Source: CAKZQX01 sp034437035 (GTDB lineage: Bacteria; Chloroflexota; Chloroflexia; Chloroflexales; Chloroflexaceae). From it: a stretch of 64,000 bases of DNA. Both the position numbers and the translations under genes were made by a program. The stretch lies in assembly GCA_034437035.1 (NCBI GenBank), contig DAOTUI010000166.1:1-64000 (forward strand), written 5' to 3'. The notes under the pieces are model-generated. The model did not search any database. It saw only the letters and a list, made by a program, of their open reading frames with translations, and was not told where the DNA came from. Positions 44,522 through 52,060 of this stretch are shown piece by piece (position 1 is the stretch's first letter; the number at the start of each line of letters is the position of its first letter).

Positions 44522-44680
44522 GTGACAACTTATCCACCAACAATCATATCGAGATTACAGGTAAAGAATTACAAAAGTCTGGCCGATATTGATGTAACCT
44601 TTGGTTCCCCGACGATCCTGGTTGGGACAAACGGGCCTGGTAAAAGTATTTCAACTATGTTGAAAAAAACAGGTAAATAA
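44522..44680 (+). pseudogene. truncated N-terminus of a RecF/OLD-like AAA ATPase
   Basis: A GTG-started 52-codon frame encodes MTTYPPTIISRLQVKNYKSL, ADIDVTFGSPTILVGTNGPG, KSISTMLKKTGK and a stop. The motif V-K-N-Y-K-S-L plus Walker A GTNGPGKS (35-42) is the start of SMC/RecF/OLD-type ATPases, which are normally 350-700 aa. Everything after the Walker A motif is missing. The stop lies four bases before a half copy of the palindromic repeat, so a deletion or insertion at this point probably removed the rest. Such ATPases are common in defence and toxin systems, which would suit the nearby YgiT-like remnant. Confidence 0.7.
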
Positions 44681-44683
44681 AGC

Positions 44684-44765
44684 ACCATGCTGCCGCAGGC
44701 GAATCGGGCTTTCATCGACTGAAACGCCTGGATTGAACGCCCACCACATAAGGCGTGTGAGTAAC
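44684..44765 (+). repeat. palindromic repeat, copy 3 (right half only)
   Basis: CACCATGCTGCCGCAGGCGA begins the right inner arm of the family, and the segment ends in ACCACATAAGGCGTGTGAG, a diverged right terminus. The left half and central hairpin are missing. A short left-terminus-like fragment, CAGGACTTACGCG, follows at 44765-44777, as if a further copy had started. The half copy abuts the truncated ATPase. Confidence 0.7.
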
Positions 44766-44789
44766 AGGACTTACGCGAGAGAACAAAGA

Positions 44790-44826
44790 ACGGGCCAGAG
44801 CAACTCTGGCCCGTCCACAACTTTTT
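44790..44826 (+). terminator. rho-independent-type terminator
   Basis: ACGGGCCAGAG (44790-44800) pairs perfectly with CTCTGGCCCGT (44804-44814) around a 3-base loop, and a run of six T follows from 44821. It may have ended the now broken transcription unit upstream. Confidence 0.55.
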
Positions 44827-44929
44827 TATTCTTCCCACATCACTTGCAACTGAAGGAACCCCAGCAATCTACAAACCCAAAACCTCTTATACTTCAACCT
44901 GTTTCAAAACGATAGACACCTTTTATTAA

Positions 44930-45126
44930 CACGACTTACGCGGTGGGCGTACAAATCAGACATGTACTCCCACAAAGGCAGTCTTCACCTGCAGCAGCAG
45001 GGTACATTTTGATCTTTTTTCACAAAAGTTTTGCACAGTGTGCAAAACTTTTGTGAAAAAAAGATGGTTTCTTCCGCCCTGCCGGCACCGAAATTTCCTG
45101 TCGGGTCAGGGACCGCGTAACTCCTG
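44930..45126 (-). repeat. palindromic MITE-like repeat, copy 4 (full)
   Basis: The ends CACGACTTACGCGGT and ACCGCGTAACTCCTG are inverted repeats. The central stem, TTTTTCACAAAAGTTTTGCACA against its complement (about 45016-45037 and 45039-45060), is perfect. The body is the reverse complement of copy 7b, so the copy is inverted. TTATTA occurs directly outside both ends (44923-44928 and 45127-45132). The adjoining bases to 45258 show no gene, only A/T-rich sequence with a T8 run at 45205-45212. Confidence 0.85.
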
Positions 45127-45258
45127 TTATTACGCAATACAGAAAGAACAAACCGTCAAAGGGTACATAGTGTTGCGCTGGACGTGTTTTGTTCCTTGTT
45201 GCTTTTTTTTCTGTTCTTTACTTATTCTTTCTATCCTCCATAAACGACCATTGTGCGG

Positions 45259-46203
45259 TTATTCGCGCACCAGCGTAAAAATTGTCGCCTCCGGCGGACA
45301 CCCCAGGCGGAACGACAACCCACCCAGGCCGCGCGTGATATACAACTGCATCGCCTGCACCCGCTCATGCCCGGCGGCATAGCGCATCCCGTGCAGCGGC
45401 AGGCAGAACCAACCCAGCAACGGCAGGCACATATGCCCACCATGCGTATGGCCGGAGAACTGCACCGCGATATTGTGCCGGGCGGCAACGTCGGCAAAAT
45501 CCGGCGCATGTGCCAGCAGGAGTGTAAACGCATCGGCGGGCACATGCGCCAGCGCCGCATCCAGATCAGCCGCGCCACCCCACATATCATCAACCCCGGC
45601 CAGCCAGAAGGTGTCGCCGTGCCGGCTTAAGCGCTTGCCGGCGTTGATCAAAAACTCAATCCCCAGCGGCTCCAGCATTGCGCGAATCTCGTCAACCCCT
45701 TCCCAATAGTCGTGGTTGCCCGGCACGGCATACATGCCCAGTGGAGCATGCAGCGGCCCCAGCAACTCCGGCAGATCGACGATGGGCTCAGGAAAGCTGA
45801 CAAAATCACCCGTCATGATCAGCAGATCGGGCTGTTCCCGGACCATCTGCGCCACGGCCCAGCGGGTATTCTCATGCCCGTGGGGTTGCCCCAGGTGCAT
45901 ATCGCTCAGTTGCCCGATGCGCAGCCCCTCCAGCGCGGGCGGCAGGTTCGGCAGGCGCAGCGTTACCCGCTCCAGCACCGGCCGGCGCGGCTCAACCAGA
46001 ACGGTATAGGCCGCACCCACAATTCCGGCAGCGCCGAGTGCCGCTGCGGCCGCCACGCCCCCCGCCTGCACCGCCAGGGCCGCGAGTGTTCCCACGGCTA
46101 CACCCGCACCCAACCAGCGCGGTGAGTAGCGTACGAGCGTCGGGTCGAAACGCGCCGGTTTCATCAATTTCGTCTCAGATATCGTCGGTGTGGTCGATGT
46201 CAT
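45259..46203 (-). CDS. membrane-anchored metallophosphoesterase
   Basis: The 314-aa protein has N-terminal hydrophobic segments (about 30-65) and a calcineurin-like phosphoesterase domain (about 85-310). Metal ligands are seen in QLSDMHLGQPHG, MTGDFVS, PGNHDYWEG, LLLAHAPDF and FSGHTHGGHMCLP. The variant resembles the YaeI/UDP-pyrophosphatase-like membrane branch that hydrolyses phosphoesters at the membrane surface. The natural substrate is unknown. The start at 46203 has GAGGAG 14 bases upstream; MKPARF at 46164 is an alternative. Confidence 0.88.
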   Translation of the reverse strand: MTSTTPTISETKLMKPARFDPTLVRYSPRWLGAGVAVGTLAALAVQAGGVAAAAALGAAGIVGAAYTVLVEPRRPVLERVTLRLPNLPPALEGLRIGQLSDMHLGQPHGHENTRWAVAQMVREQPDLLIMTGDFVSFPEPIVDLPELLGPLHAPLGMYAVPGNHDYWEGVDEIRAMLEPLGIEFLINAGKRLSRHGDTFWLAGVDDMWGGAADLDAALAHVPADAFTLLLAHAPDFADVAARHNIAVQFSGHTHGGHMCLPLLGWFCLPLHGMRYAAGHERVQAMQLYITRGLGGLSFRLGCPPEATIFTLVRE

Positions 46204-46344
46204 AAATTCTCATGCTCCTCGATCTTCTTCGCGTTTCCGGTTTGCCTCGGTGGATACCTGTCCCTGGACCTCCCGGCAACAACCCGCATTTTGCGTCAGG
46301 TAGTGCCGGATTACTATACTGCGTCAATATGACGAAGCGATGAA

Positions 46345-46373
46345 TTGACGCGCTCTGCGCAGATCGGTACAAT
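46345..46373 (+). promoter_or_regulatory. sigma-70-type promoter of uvrC
   Basis: TTGACG (46345-46350) and TACAAT (46368-46373) are spaced by 17 bases. The predicted transcript starts near 46380 and runs through repeat copy 5 before reaching uvrC at 46658. Confidence 0.6.
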
Positions 46374-46476
46374 AATAGCAGGTCGCACGAACCACAGCCA
46401 TACAGCATACCAGCCACAGTTACACGCAAGTCAACCCGGTGCGCGCTCCCCTGGATCTTTTGCACAATAATCATTT

Positions 46477-46616
46477 ACACGACTTACGCGGTGGACATGC
46501 AAACCGGACATGTAACCAGGTGAACGGCAGAATCGCCTGCGGCAGCATGGAGTCTTCTGCCCTGCCGGAGGCGAATCCCAATCCGCTGGATGGACGACCA
46601 CGTAAGTTGTGTCATG
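46477..46616 (-). repeat. palindromic repeat, copy 5 (central hairpin deleted)
   Basis: The left end ACACGACTTACGCGGT and right end ACCACGTAAGTTGTGT are inverted repeats. Inner arms GCCTGCGGCAGCATGG and CCCTGCCGGAGGCGA are joined by only a few bases, so the central stem is lost. TAATCATTT, 9 bp, is repeated directly outside both ends (46468-46476 and 46617-46625), the clearest target-site duplication of the set. The element lies between the uvrC promoter and start codon. Confidence 0.85.
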
Positions 46617-46657
46617 TAATCATTTGTACATATGTATAGAAAAGACTTACAAACACC

Positions 46658-48685
46658 ATGCCGGATCTGAGTTATACCGCCATTGCGGATCATGCCGCCT
46701 TTGAAGAACGGCTGAAACATGTGCCGCAGGCTCCCGGCATCTACCAGTGGAAGGATGCTCAGGGTACGCTGCTCTATGTCGGCAAGAGCAAGAGTCTGCG
46801 CGACCGGATGCGCTCCTACTTTGGCGCATCACGCGGCCTCAATGCCCGCACCCGCCGCATGGTCAGCCAGATTGCCGACTTTGAAATTATTGTCACCCAG
46901 AGCGAATTGGAAGCGCTGCTGCTGGAGATGAACCTGATTAAGCAGCATCGTCCGCGCTACAATATTCTGCTCAAGGATGATAAGAGCTATCCCTACATCA
47001 AGGTGACGCTACAGGACGAGTGGCCGCGCATGTTTACCACCCGCAAGGTGCTGGAGGATGGCGCGCGCTATTTTGGCCCCTACGCCAACGCCGGCTCGGT
47101 CTACCGCGCGCTGGATCTGCTGAACCGCCTGTTTGCCTTTCGCCCGCCCTACTCCTGCCCCGATACCAAGTTTATGCGACACCGGCGGATGGGCAAACCC
47201 TGCCTCTACTATGATATGAAACGCTGCCTGGGGCCATGCGTGCCCGGTCTGGTGGAACGTGCGGAGTACCGCCAGGCAATTGAGGCGGCCTGCCGCTTCC
47301 TGGAGGGCAAGAGCGACCAGATCATCCGCGATATTCGCAAGCAGATGGAGCAAGCCGCCGAGGAGCTTAACTTCGAGCGGGCCGCATATCTGCGTGACCA
47401 GATCCGCGCCATCGAGAAGGTGCAGGAGAAGCAGCAGGTGCTGCGAACAGTGGATACCGACCAGGATGTGATCGCCTTTGCGCGCGAGGCCGATAGCGCG
47501 GTGGTGCAGGTGCTGTTTATTCGCGGCGGCAAACTGATCGGCGCGGAGCCCTTCACGCTCCAGGGGACTGAGGATGCCAGTGATGCCGACCTGCTCTCCT
47601 CCTTTCTCACGCAGTTTTACGACAATGTGCCCAATATTCCCCCGAATGTGCTGCTGGCCGATTATGTCGAGGAGCCGCTGATTATCGAGCGCTGGCTGAC
47701 GCAGAAGGGCGGGCACCGGGTTGAGATCGAGGTGCCACGCCGGGGTGAGAAGCGCCGCCTGATCGAGATGGCATCCAACAATGCACGGCAGAAGCTGGAG
47801 GAGCTACGGTTGCAGTGGCTCAACAGCGAGCAGCGCGCGGTGGCGGCACTCAGCGAACTGCGCGACCGGCTGAGTCTGCCGGGGCTGCCACAACGCATTG
47901 AGTGTTACGATATTTCCAACACGCAGGGGCAGCAGTCAGTCGCCGGCATGGTGGTCTTTGAACGCGGCGAGCCGAAGACCAGCCTCTATCGGCGTTTTAA
48001 GATCAAGACGGTGGAGGGGGCCAATGACGTGGCATCAATCAACGAGGTGATCCGGCGGCGCTTCAAGCGGGCGGCGGCAATTCTGAACGAGCCGACCGAT
48101 ACCACGACTGACCCGGACAGCCTGGCAACCGGCCTGGGAACCACACCAGATGCCGCCGACAATCCGCCAGACGATCAGGCATCCGCGGATGCCACATCCA
48201 CCGCGACGGAGGGCCGGCGCACGCCGCAGAATATTGAGAAGTGGGCGGAACTGCCCGACCTGATCATGATCGACGGCGGACGCGGACAACTGAATGCCGC
48301 GCTGGAAGCACTACGCGAGTTGAGCTTTGAGCATATCCCGACGATTGGTGTTGCCAAGGGCGTGGGGCGGGATCGCTTCGACCTGGTGCTGCCCGACCAG
48401 TCGGAGCCACTGGTGCTGGAGCGCGACAGCCAGGCATTGCACCTGGTGCAGCGGATCGATGAGGAGGCGCACCGTTTTGCCATCACCTACCATCGCAAGC
48501 TGCGCGACAAAGCCACCTACACCTCGCCGCTGGAGGAGATCCCCGGCATCGGCCCGCGCCGTAAGCGCGCACTGCTCAAAGCCTTTGGCTCCCTCGACGG
48601 CATTCGCCAGGCCAGCATTGAGGAACTGGCCGCCGTGCCTGGCATGAACCGGAAGGCGGCGGAAGAGTTAAAAGGGATGATCTAG
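46658..48685 (+). CDS. uvrC: excinuclease ABC subunit C
   Basis: The 675-aa protein has the GIY-YIG nuclease domain (APGIYQWKDAQGTLLYVGKSKSL, about 25-105), the UVR domain (about 215-250), the UvrC RNase H-like nuclease domain (CYDISNTQGQQSVAGMVVFE; IMIDGGRGQLNAAL) and tandem helix-hairpin-helix motifs at the end (IPGIGPRRKRALLKAFG, VPGMNRKAAEEL). It makes both incisions during nucleotide excision repair with UvrA and UvrB. An Asp/Ala/Thr-rich insert of about 50 residues (about 480-530) inside the nuclease domain is unusual and probably disordered. The neighbouring Eco29kI-type gene begins 13 bases later. Confidence 0.97.
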   Translation: MPDLSYTAIADHAAFEERLKHVPQAPGIYQWKDAQGTLLYVGKSKSLRDRMRSYFGASRGLNARTRRMVSQIADFEIIVTQSELEALLLEMNLIKQHRPRYNILLKDDKSYPYIKVTLQDEWPRMFTTRKVLEDGARYFGPYANAGSVYRALDLLNRLFAFRPPYSCPDTKFMRHRRMGKPCLYYDMKRCLGPCVPGLVERAEYRQAIEAACRFLEGKSDQIIRDIRKQMEQAAEELNFERAAYLRDQIRAIEKVQEKQQVLRTVDTDQDVIAFAREADSAVVQVLFIRGGKLIGAEPFTLQGTEDASDADLLSSFLTQFYDNVPNIPPNVLLADYVEEPLIIERWLTQKGGHRVEIEVPRRGEKRRLIEMASNNARQKLEELRLQWLNSEQRAVAALSELRDRLSLPGLPQRIECYDISNTQGQQSVAGMVVFERGEPKTSLYRRFKIKTVEGANDVASINEVIRRRFKRAAAILNEPTDTTTDPDSLATGLGTTPDAADNPPDDQASADATSTATEGRRTPQNIEKWAELPDLIMIDGGRGQLNAALEALRELSFEHIPTIGVAKGVGRDRFDLVLPDQSEPLVLERDSQALHLVQRIDEEAHRFAITYHRKLRDKATYTSPLEEIPGIGPRRKRALLKAFGSLDGIRQASIEELAAVPGMNRKAAEELKGMI

Positions 48686-48698
48686 AGCAGAAGAGAGC

Positions 48699-49325
48699 AT
48701 GAGTTTCGACTACAATCTCCACACTTTTCATTCACCAAAATTCCAGAGTGTCGTAAATGATGCAATCACATTCTTTGATACAACACCTGTTCACGTATTG
48801 CCCCCACCAGGCCAATTTATCGGTCCCGGCGTCTACGGATTGTACTATCATGGCGGTTATGAAGCATATACCAGGATTGCAACTCGAAATCAGGATACCT
48901 ACCTGCAACCGATCTACATTGGCAAGGCTGTACCGCCTGGATGGCGCACAGGACGCGGTAGCACATCCAGCACACCAGATGTGTACCGGAGATTACGCAA
49001 ACACGCAAACAGCATACAACAGGTGGCTAACCTGCGCATTGACGACTTCCGCTGTCGTTTCATGATTCTTAGCAACATTGAAAGCGATCTGGTTGTACCA
49101 GTAGAAGCCGAGCTGATCCGACGACACAAAACGCTCTGGAATACTGTCGTTGACGGTTTCGGTAATCATGATCCAGGCAAAGGTCGGTACAATCAATCGC
49201 CTTCAGAATGGGACGTGTTACATCCTGGTCGATCATGGGCAGGACGATTGACAGGAACGCCCCCCGAGTACACCGCAATTATTGCAAAAATCCAGAACTT
49301 CCTGGATCTCTTACCGCTTCCGTAA
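48699..49325 (+). CDS. Eco29kI-family GIY-YIG restriction endonuclease
   Basis: The 208-aa protein matches Eco29kI-like enzymes along its length: GPGVYGLYYHG (Tyr46, Tyr49), PIYIGKAVPPGWRTGR (Tyr73, Lys76), YRRLRKHANSI (Arg98-100, His102), VPVEAELI (Glu136), LWNTVVDGFGNHDPGKGR (Asn148) and WDVLHPGRSWA. These are the conserved catalytic and structural residues of GIY-YIG type II nucleases. Eco29kI cuts CCGCGG; specificity here is unverified. It is convergent with a DNA methyltransferase gene, and the two 3' ends overlap by 15 bases. A GAAGAGAGC stretch precedes the ATG. The pair forms a restriction-modification system placed between uvrC and psuG. Confidence 0.92.
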   Translation: MSFDYNLHTFHSPKFQSVVNDAITFFDTTPVHVLPPPGQFIGPGVYGLYYHGGYEAYTRIATRNQDTYLQPIYIGKAVPPGWRTGRGSTSSTPDVYRRLRKHANSIQQVANLRIDDFRCRFMILSNIESDLVVPVEAELIRRHKTLWNTVVDGFGNHDPGKGRYNQSPSEWDVLHPGRSWAGRLTGTPPEYTAIIAKIQNFLDLLPLP

Positions 49326-50672
49326 CTCAACAACCGCCTCATAAAGCTGGTGTTTATCCTGCGCTTTCGCCACGCGTACACCTGATTGAATAATACTATT
49401 ACCCACGCGGGTTGTGCGGGGGATATCGATCCGGACCAGTTCAAGCCCGACCGTCTCGGCAATTTTGCCCAGATATTGATCGGTTGGAATCAAAATCCCC
49501 TGCAAGATGCTATTCCCGATGACAATCAGGGCTGTGCCGCCCGGCTTCAGCGCGTGGTCAACACTTTTTGCAAACCGATAGCAATCGTTAAAGTAGGCCG
49601 CCGCATAGTTGGCCCATCCATTACCACCGTAGATACCACGCTCGGTATTGAGCGACCGCAGTTGCTGAATACGCTCGGCTATATCGCTATCCGGCAGGGC
49701 AAAGTTCAACTCCAGGCAGGACTGTTCGCGCACCGTCTGCCAGTATTTGCCAAAGTTCGCTGTTTCAAGCTCCTTGAGATCCTGCGGCTGCTCGGCAAAG
49801 CCCAGCCAGTAGAGTTGTGGGCGCGTATTGCGATTATAGTGGTAGTTATTGAGGTAGGGCGGTGAGGTGATAATCAGATCCACCGCTGCCGGTTGCAAGC
49901 ATTCCTGACACCGAAAGAACGACTCATTTACAACGCGTGTGTCCGGAGTTTTACCGGCTAATGTGACCTGGACTGCCGCAATATCCTCGGCCATCTCTGT
50001 CAGTTTATCAATGATCGTCTGAGCAACCGGAAAATCGTGAATATCTTCTTTACCCGCGCTGGCCCGCCGCCCCAGACTCGGCTCATACGAGTAGTTTGAA
50101 TAGCGAACCATGGTTGCGGCAAAGGCCACCAGGAACAACTCGCGTACCCGTGTATCCGTGATCGTCTGAATGAAATCGTGCAGGAGCAAAACTTTATGCA
50201 GCACCTGCGGGCTGTAAAACGCGGACCGGGTTTTAAAACCGCACGGGCTGCTGCTCTGCGGCGTATACCCGGACTGCATGTTTTCGTGGTAGAATTGCCG
50301 AAAGCGTGCCGTCTCGTCATACAATGTCTCAACCGCAACCTGATATGCCTGCAGCTTGGTCCGACAGGCCAGGGCCGCATAGGGATTGATCTCAAAGCCA
50401 ATGGCCGCGTGCCCGGCCAGCATAGCCTCAACCAGCGTTGTACCGACACCGGCAAACGGGTCCAGCACCACGCCCGGCTCTGTGAGATGTCCGCGTAAGA
50501 CACCGCGCACAAAATCGCGGGAGAATCCCGCAATCCAGGGAACCCAGCGATGAACCGGCAGTTGTTTATTCGTCGCAAAGGCTGGATCGCTAAAGACCGC
50601 ACCACTGTTGTGCGTTGATGGTGACGCGTCGTCGGTTTCGATTTCCGGCAGCATTAACTGTCTGGCCTGCAT
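49311..50672 (-). CDS. TSPPY-type (N4-cytosine/N6-adenine) DNA methyltransferase
   Basis: The 453-aa protein has the SAM-binding motif LDPFAGVGTTLVEAMLAGHAAIGFE (about 90-113) and the catalytic motif IITSPPYLNNYHYN (about 270), which is typical of amino-methyltransferases. The C-terminal part (LKPGGTALIVIGNSILQGI) finishes the fold. It should protect host DNA from the adjoining Eco29kI-like nuclease. As I recall, the cognate enzyme of Eco29kI itself is a C5-cytosine methyltransferase, so pairing this nuclease family with a TSPPY enzyme would be non-standard. The insert between the two motifs (about 120-265) may hold the target-recognition region. It has its own promoter. Confidence 0.9.
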   Translation of the reverse strand: MQARQLMLPEIETDDASPSTHNSGAVFSDPAFATNKQLPVHRWVPWIAGFSRDFVRGVLRGHLTEPGVVLDPFAGVGTTLVEAMLAGHAAIGFEINPYAALACRTKLQAYQVAVETLYDETARFRQFYHENMQSGYTPQSSSPCGFKTRSAFYSPQVLHKVLLLHDFIQTITDTRVRELFLVAFAATMVRYSNYSYEPSLGRRASAGKEDIHDFPVAQTIIDKLTEMAEDIAAVQVTLAGKTPDTRVVNESFFRCQECLQPAAVDLIITSPPYLNNYHYNRNTRPQLYWLGFAEQPQDLKELETANFGKYWQTVREQSCLELNFALPDSDIAERIQQLRSLNTERGIYGGNGWANYAAAYFNDCYRFAKSVDHALKPGGTALIVIGNSILQGILIPTDQYLGKIAETVGLELVRIDIPRTTRVGNSIIQSGVRVAKAQDKHQLYEAVVELRKR

Positions 50673-50709
50673 TAGTTGTCCGCCCCTTCTGTTTTATCCG
50701 CTATAGTGT

Positions 50710-50738
50710 ATTATACTGGAAAATATTTTCGCGTGCAA
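50710..50738 (-). promoter_or_regulatory. sigma-70-type promoter of the DNA methyltransferase
   Basis: On the minus strand TTGCAC (50738-50733) and TATAAT (50715-50710) are spaced by 17 bases, giving a start near 50703 and a leader of about 30 bases before the ATG at 50672. A short leader fits fast expression of a protective methylase. Confidence 0.65.
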
Positions 50739-50770
50739 GTCACCTGCCGGCACGCCAGAGATCCACTTGA

Positions 50771-50985
50771 CAGGAGTTACGCGGTCGGTTCCAAACCAGG
50801 CATCTGCCTGGAAAACCGGCCTGATTCGCCTCCGGCAGGGCGGAATGGGACATTCTTTTTGCGGAACATTTGGCTCTCCGAGCCAAATGTTCCGCAAAAA
50901 GACAAAAACGTACCATGCTGCCGCAGGCGAAACAGACTTCCATCGGATCAAACGTCCGGTTTGGATCTCAACCACGTAAGTCCTG
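50771..50985 (+). repeat. palindromic MITE-like repeat, copy 6 (full)
   Basis: Ends CAGGAGTTACGCGGT and ACCACGTAAGTCCTG are inverted repeats. The central stem is CTTTTTGCGGAACATTTGGC with its perfect complement (arms about 50854-50876 and 50880-50902), a sequence unlike the stems of copies 1, 4 and 7b although pairing is complete. CACTTGA is directly repeated outside both ends (50764-50770 and 50986-50992). The element separates the methyltransferase promoter region from psuG. The rest of the 458-base gap shows CTCTGCGTTCTCTGTGCCCTC-type sequence but no gene. Confidence 0.88.
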
Positions 50986-51130
50986 CACTTGATACCAGTT
51001 TGCCCGCACGCCAGCAATCAGCCGGAACGGACGGAACGGGTACAGGACTGCACCATTGCCGTTCATTATCTCTGCGTTCTCTGTGCCCTCTGTGGCTATG
51101 ACAACCAATCAGTATGAAAGGAACTTCACC

Positions 51131-52048
51131 ATGCTCCACATCGCACCCGAGATTGCCCGCGCCCGCACCGAGGGTCGCCCAATCGTGGCCCTGGAGAGCA
51201 CGCTGATCAGCCATGGGCTGCCCGCACCCCACAACCTGGAGGTCGCCCACGCGCTAGAGCAAGAGGTCCGCGCGGCCGGGGCGGTTCCGGCAACCATTGG
51301 CGTGCTCGGCGGCATCCCGACGGTGGGACTGGATGCGGCGGCCATCGAGCATTTTGCCAATAGCGCTACCATCCGCAAGCTCACCCGGCGCGACCTGGCA
51401 ACGGCTATGGTCCACAAACAGGATGGCGCAACGACCGTGGCCGCAACCATGGCGCTGGCGACTGCGGCCGGGGTGCCGGTCTTTGCCACAGGCGGGATCG
51501 GGGGTGTGCATCGCGGCGTACAGGTCAGTTGGGATATCTCCGCCGACCTGACCGAACTGGCACGCACGCCGGTCCTGGTTGTGTGCGCGGGCGCAAAGGC
51601 GATTCTCAATCTACCCGCCACGCTGGAGCATCTGGAGACGCTGGGGGTACCGCTGGTCGGGTTTGCGACAGATGAGTTTCCGGCATTCTACAATGCGTCG
51701 AGTGGCCTGCCGCTGCCGGTGCGCGCCGATACGCCCGCCGAAGTTGCGCAACTCTGGCAGGCCCAACGCGCCGCGCCGGAACTGTGCGCGCCCGGTGGCA
51801 TGCTGCTCTGTGTGCCCCCGCCCGCCGAGGTTGCGCTCCCCCGGCAAGAAGTCGAGGTGGCGATTGCCCGCGCACTGGCCCACGCCGAGAGTGCCGGGGT
51901 ACGCGGCCCGGCAGTTACGCCCTTCCTGCTGGCAGCCATGGCCGAGGAGACCCACGGCGAGAGTATCACGACTAACGTGGCGCTGCTGCGGCAGAATGCG
52001 CGCATCGCTGCACAGGTTGCGGTCGCACTGACCCAGACAGACAGGTAA
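51131..52048 (+). CDS. psuG: pseudouridine-5'-phosphate glycosidase
   Basis: The 305-aa enzyme starts LHIAPEIARARTEGRPIVALE, with ESTLISHGLPAPHNLE, the lysine-containing MVHKQDGATTVAATMALA and the conserved FATGGIGGVHRG and TDEFPAFY segments. It splits pseudouridine 5'-phosphate into uracil and ribose 5-phosphate for pseudouridine recycling. AAAGGAAC precedes the ATG; an upstream frame lacks family similarity. The kinase partner psuK is not adjacent. It converges with the GT9 gene, 12 bases apart. Confidence 0.95.
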   Translation: MLHIAPEIARARTEGRPIVALESTLISHGLPAPHNLEVAHALEQEVRAAGAVPATIGVLGGIPTVGLDAAAIEHFANSATIRKLTRRDLATAMVHKQDGATTVAATMALATAAGVPVFATGGIGGVHRGVQVSWDISADLTELARTPVLVVCAGAKAILNLPATLEHLETLGVPLVGFATDEFPAFYNASSGLPLPVRADTPAEVAQLWQAQRAAPELCAPGGMLLCVPPPAEVALPRQEVEVAIARALAHAESAGVRGPAVTPFLLAAMAEETHGESITTNVALLRQNARIAAQVAVALTQTDR

Positions 52049-52060
52049 CCCGAACGGCAA

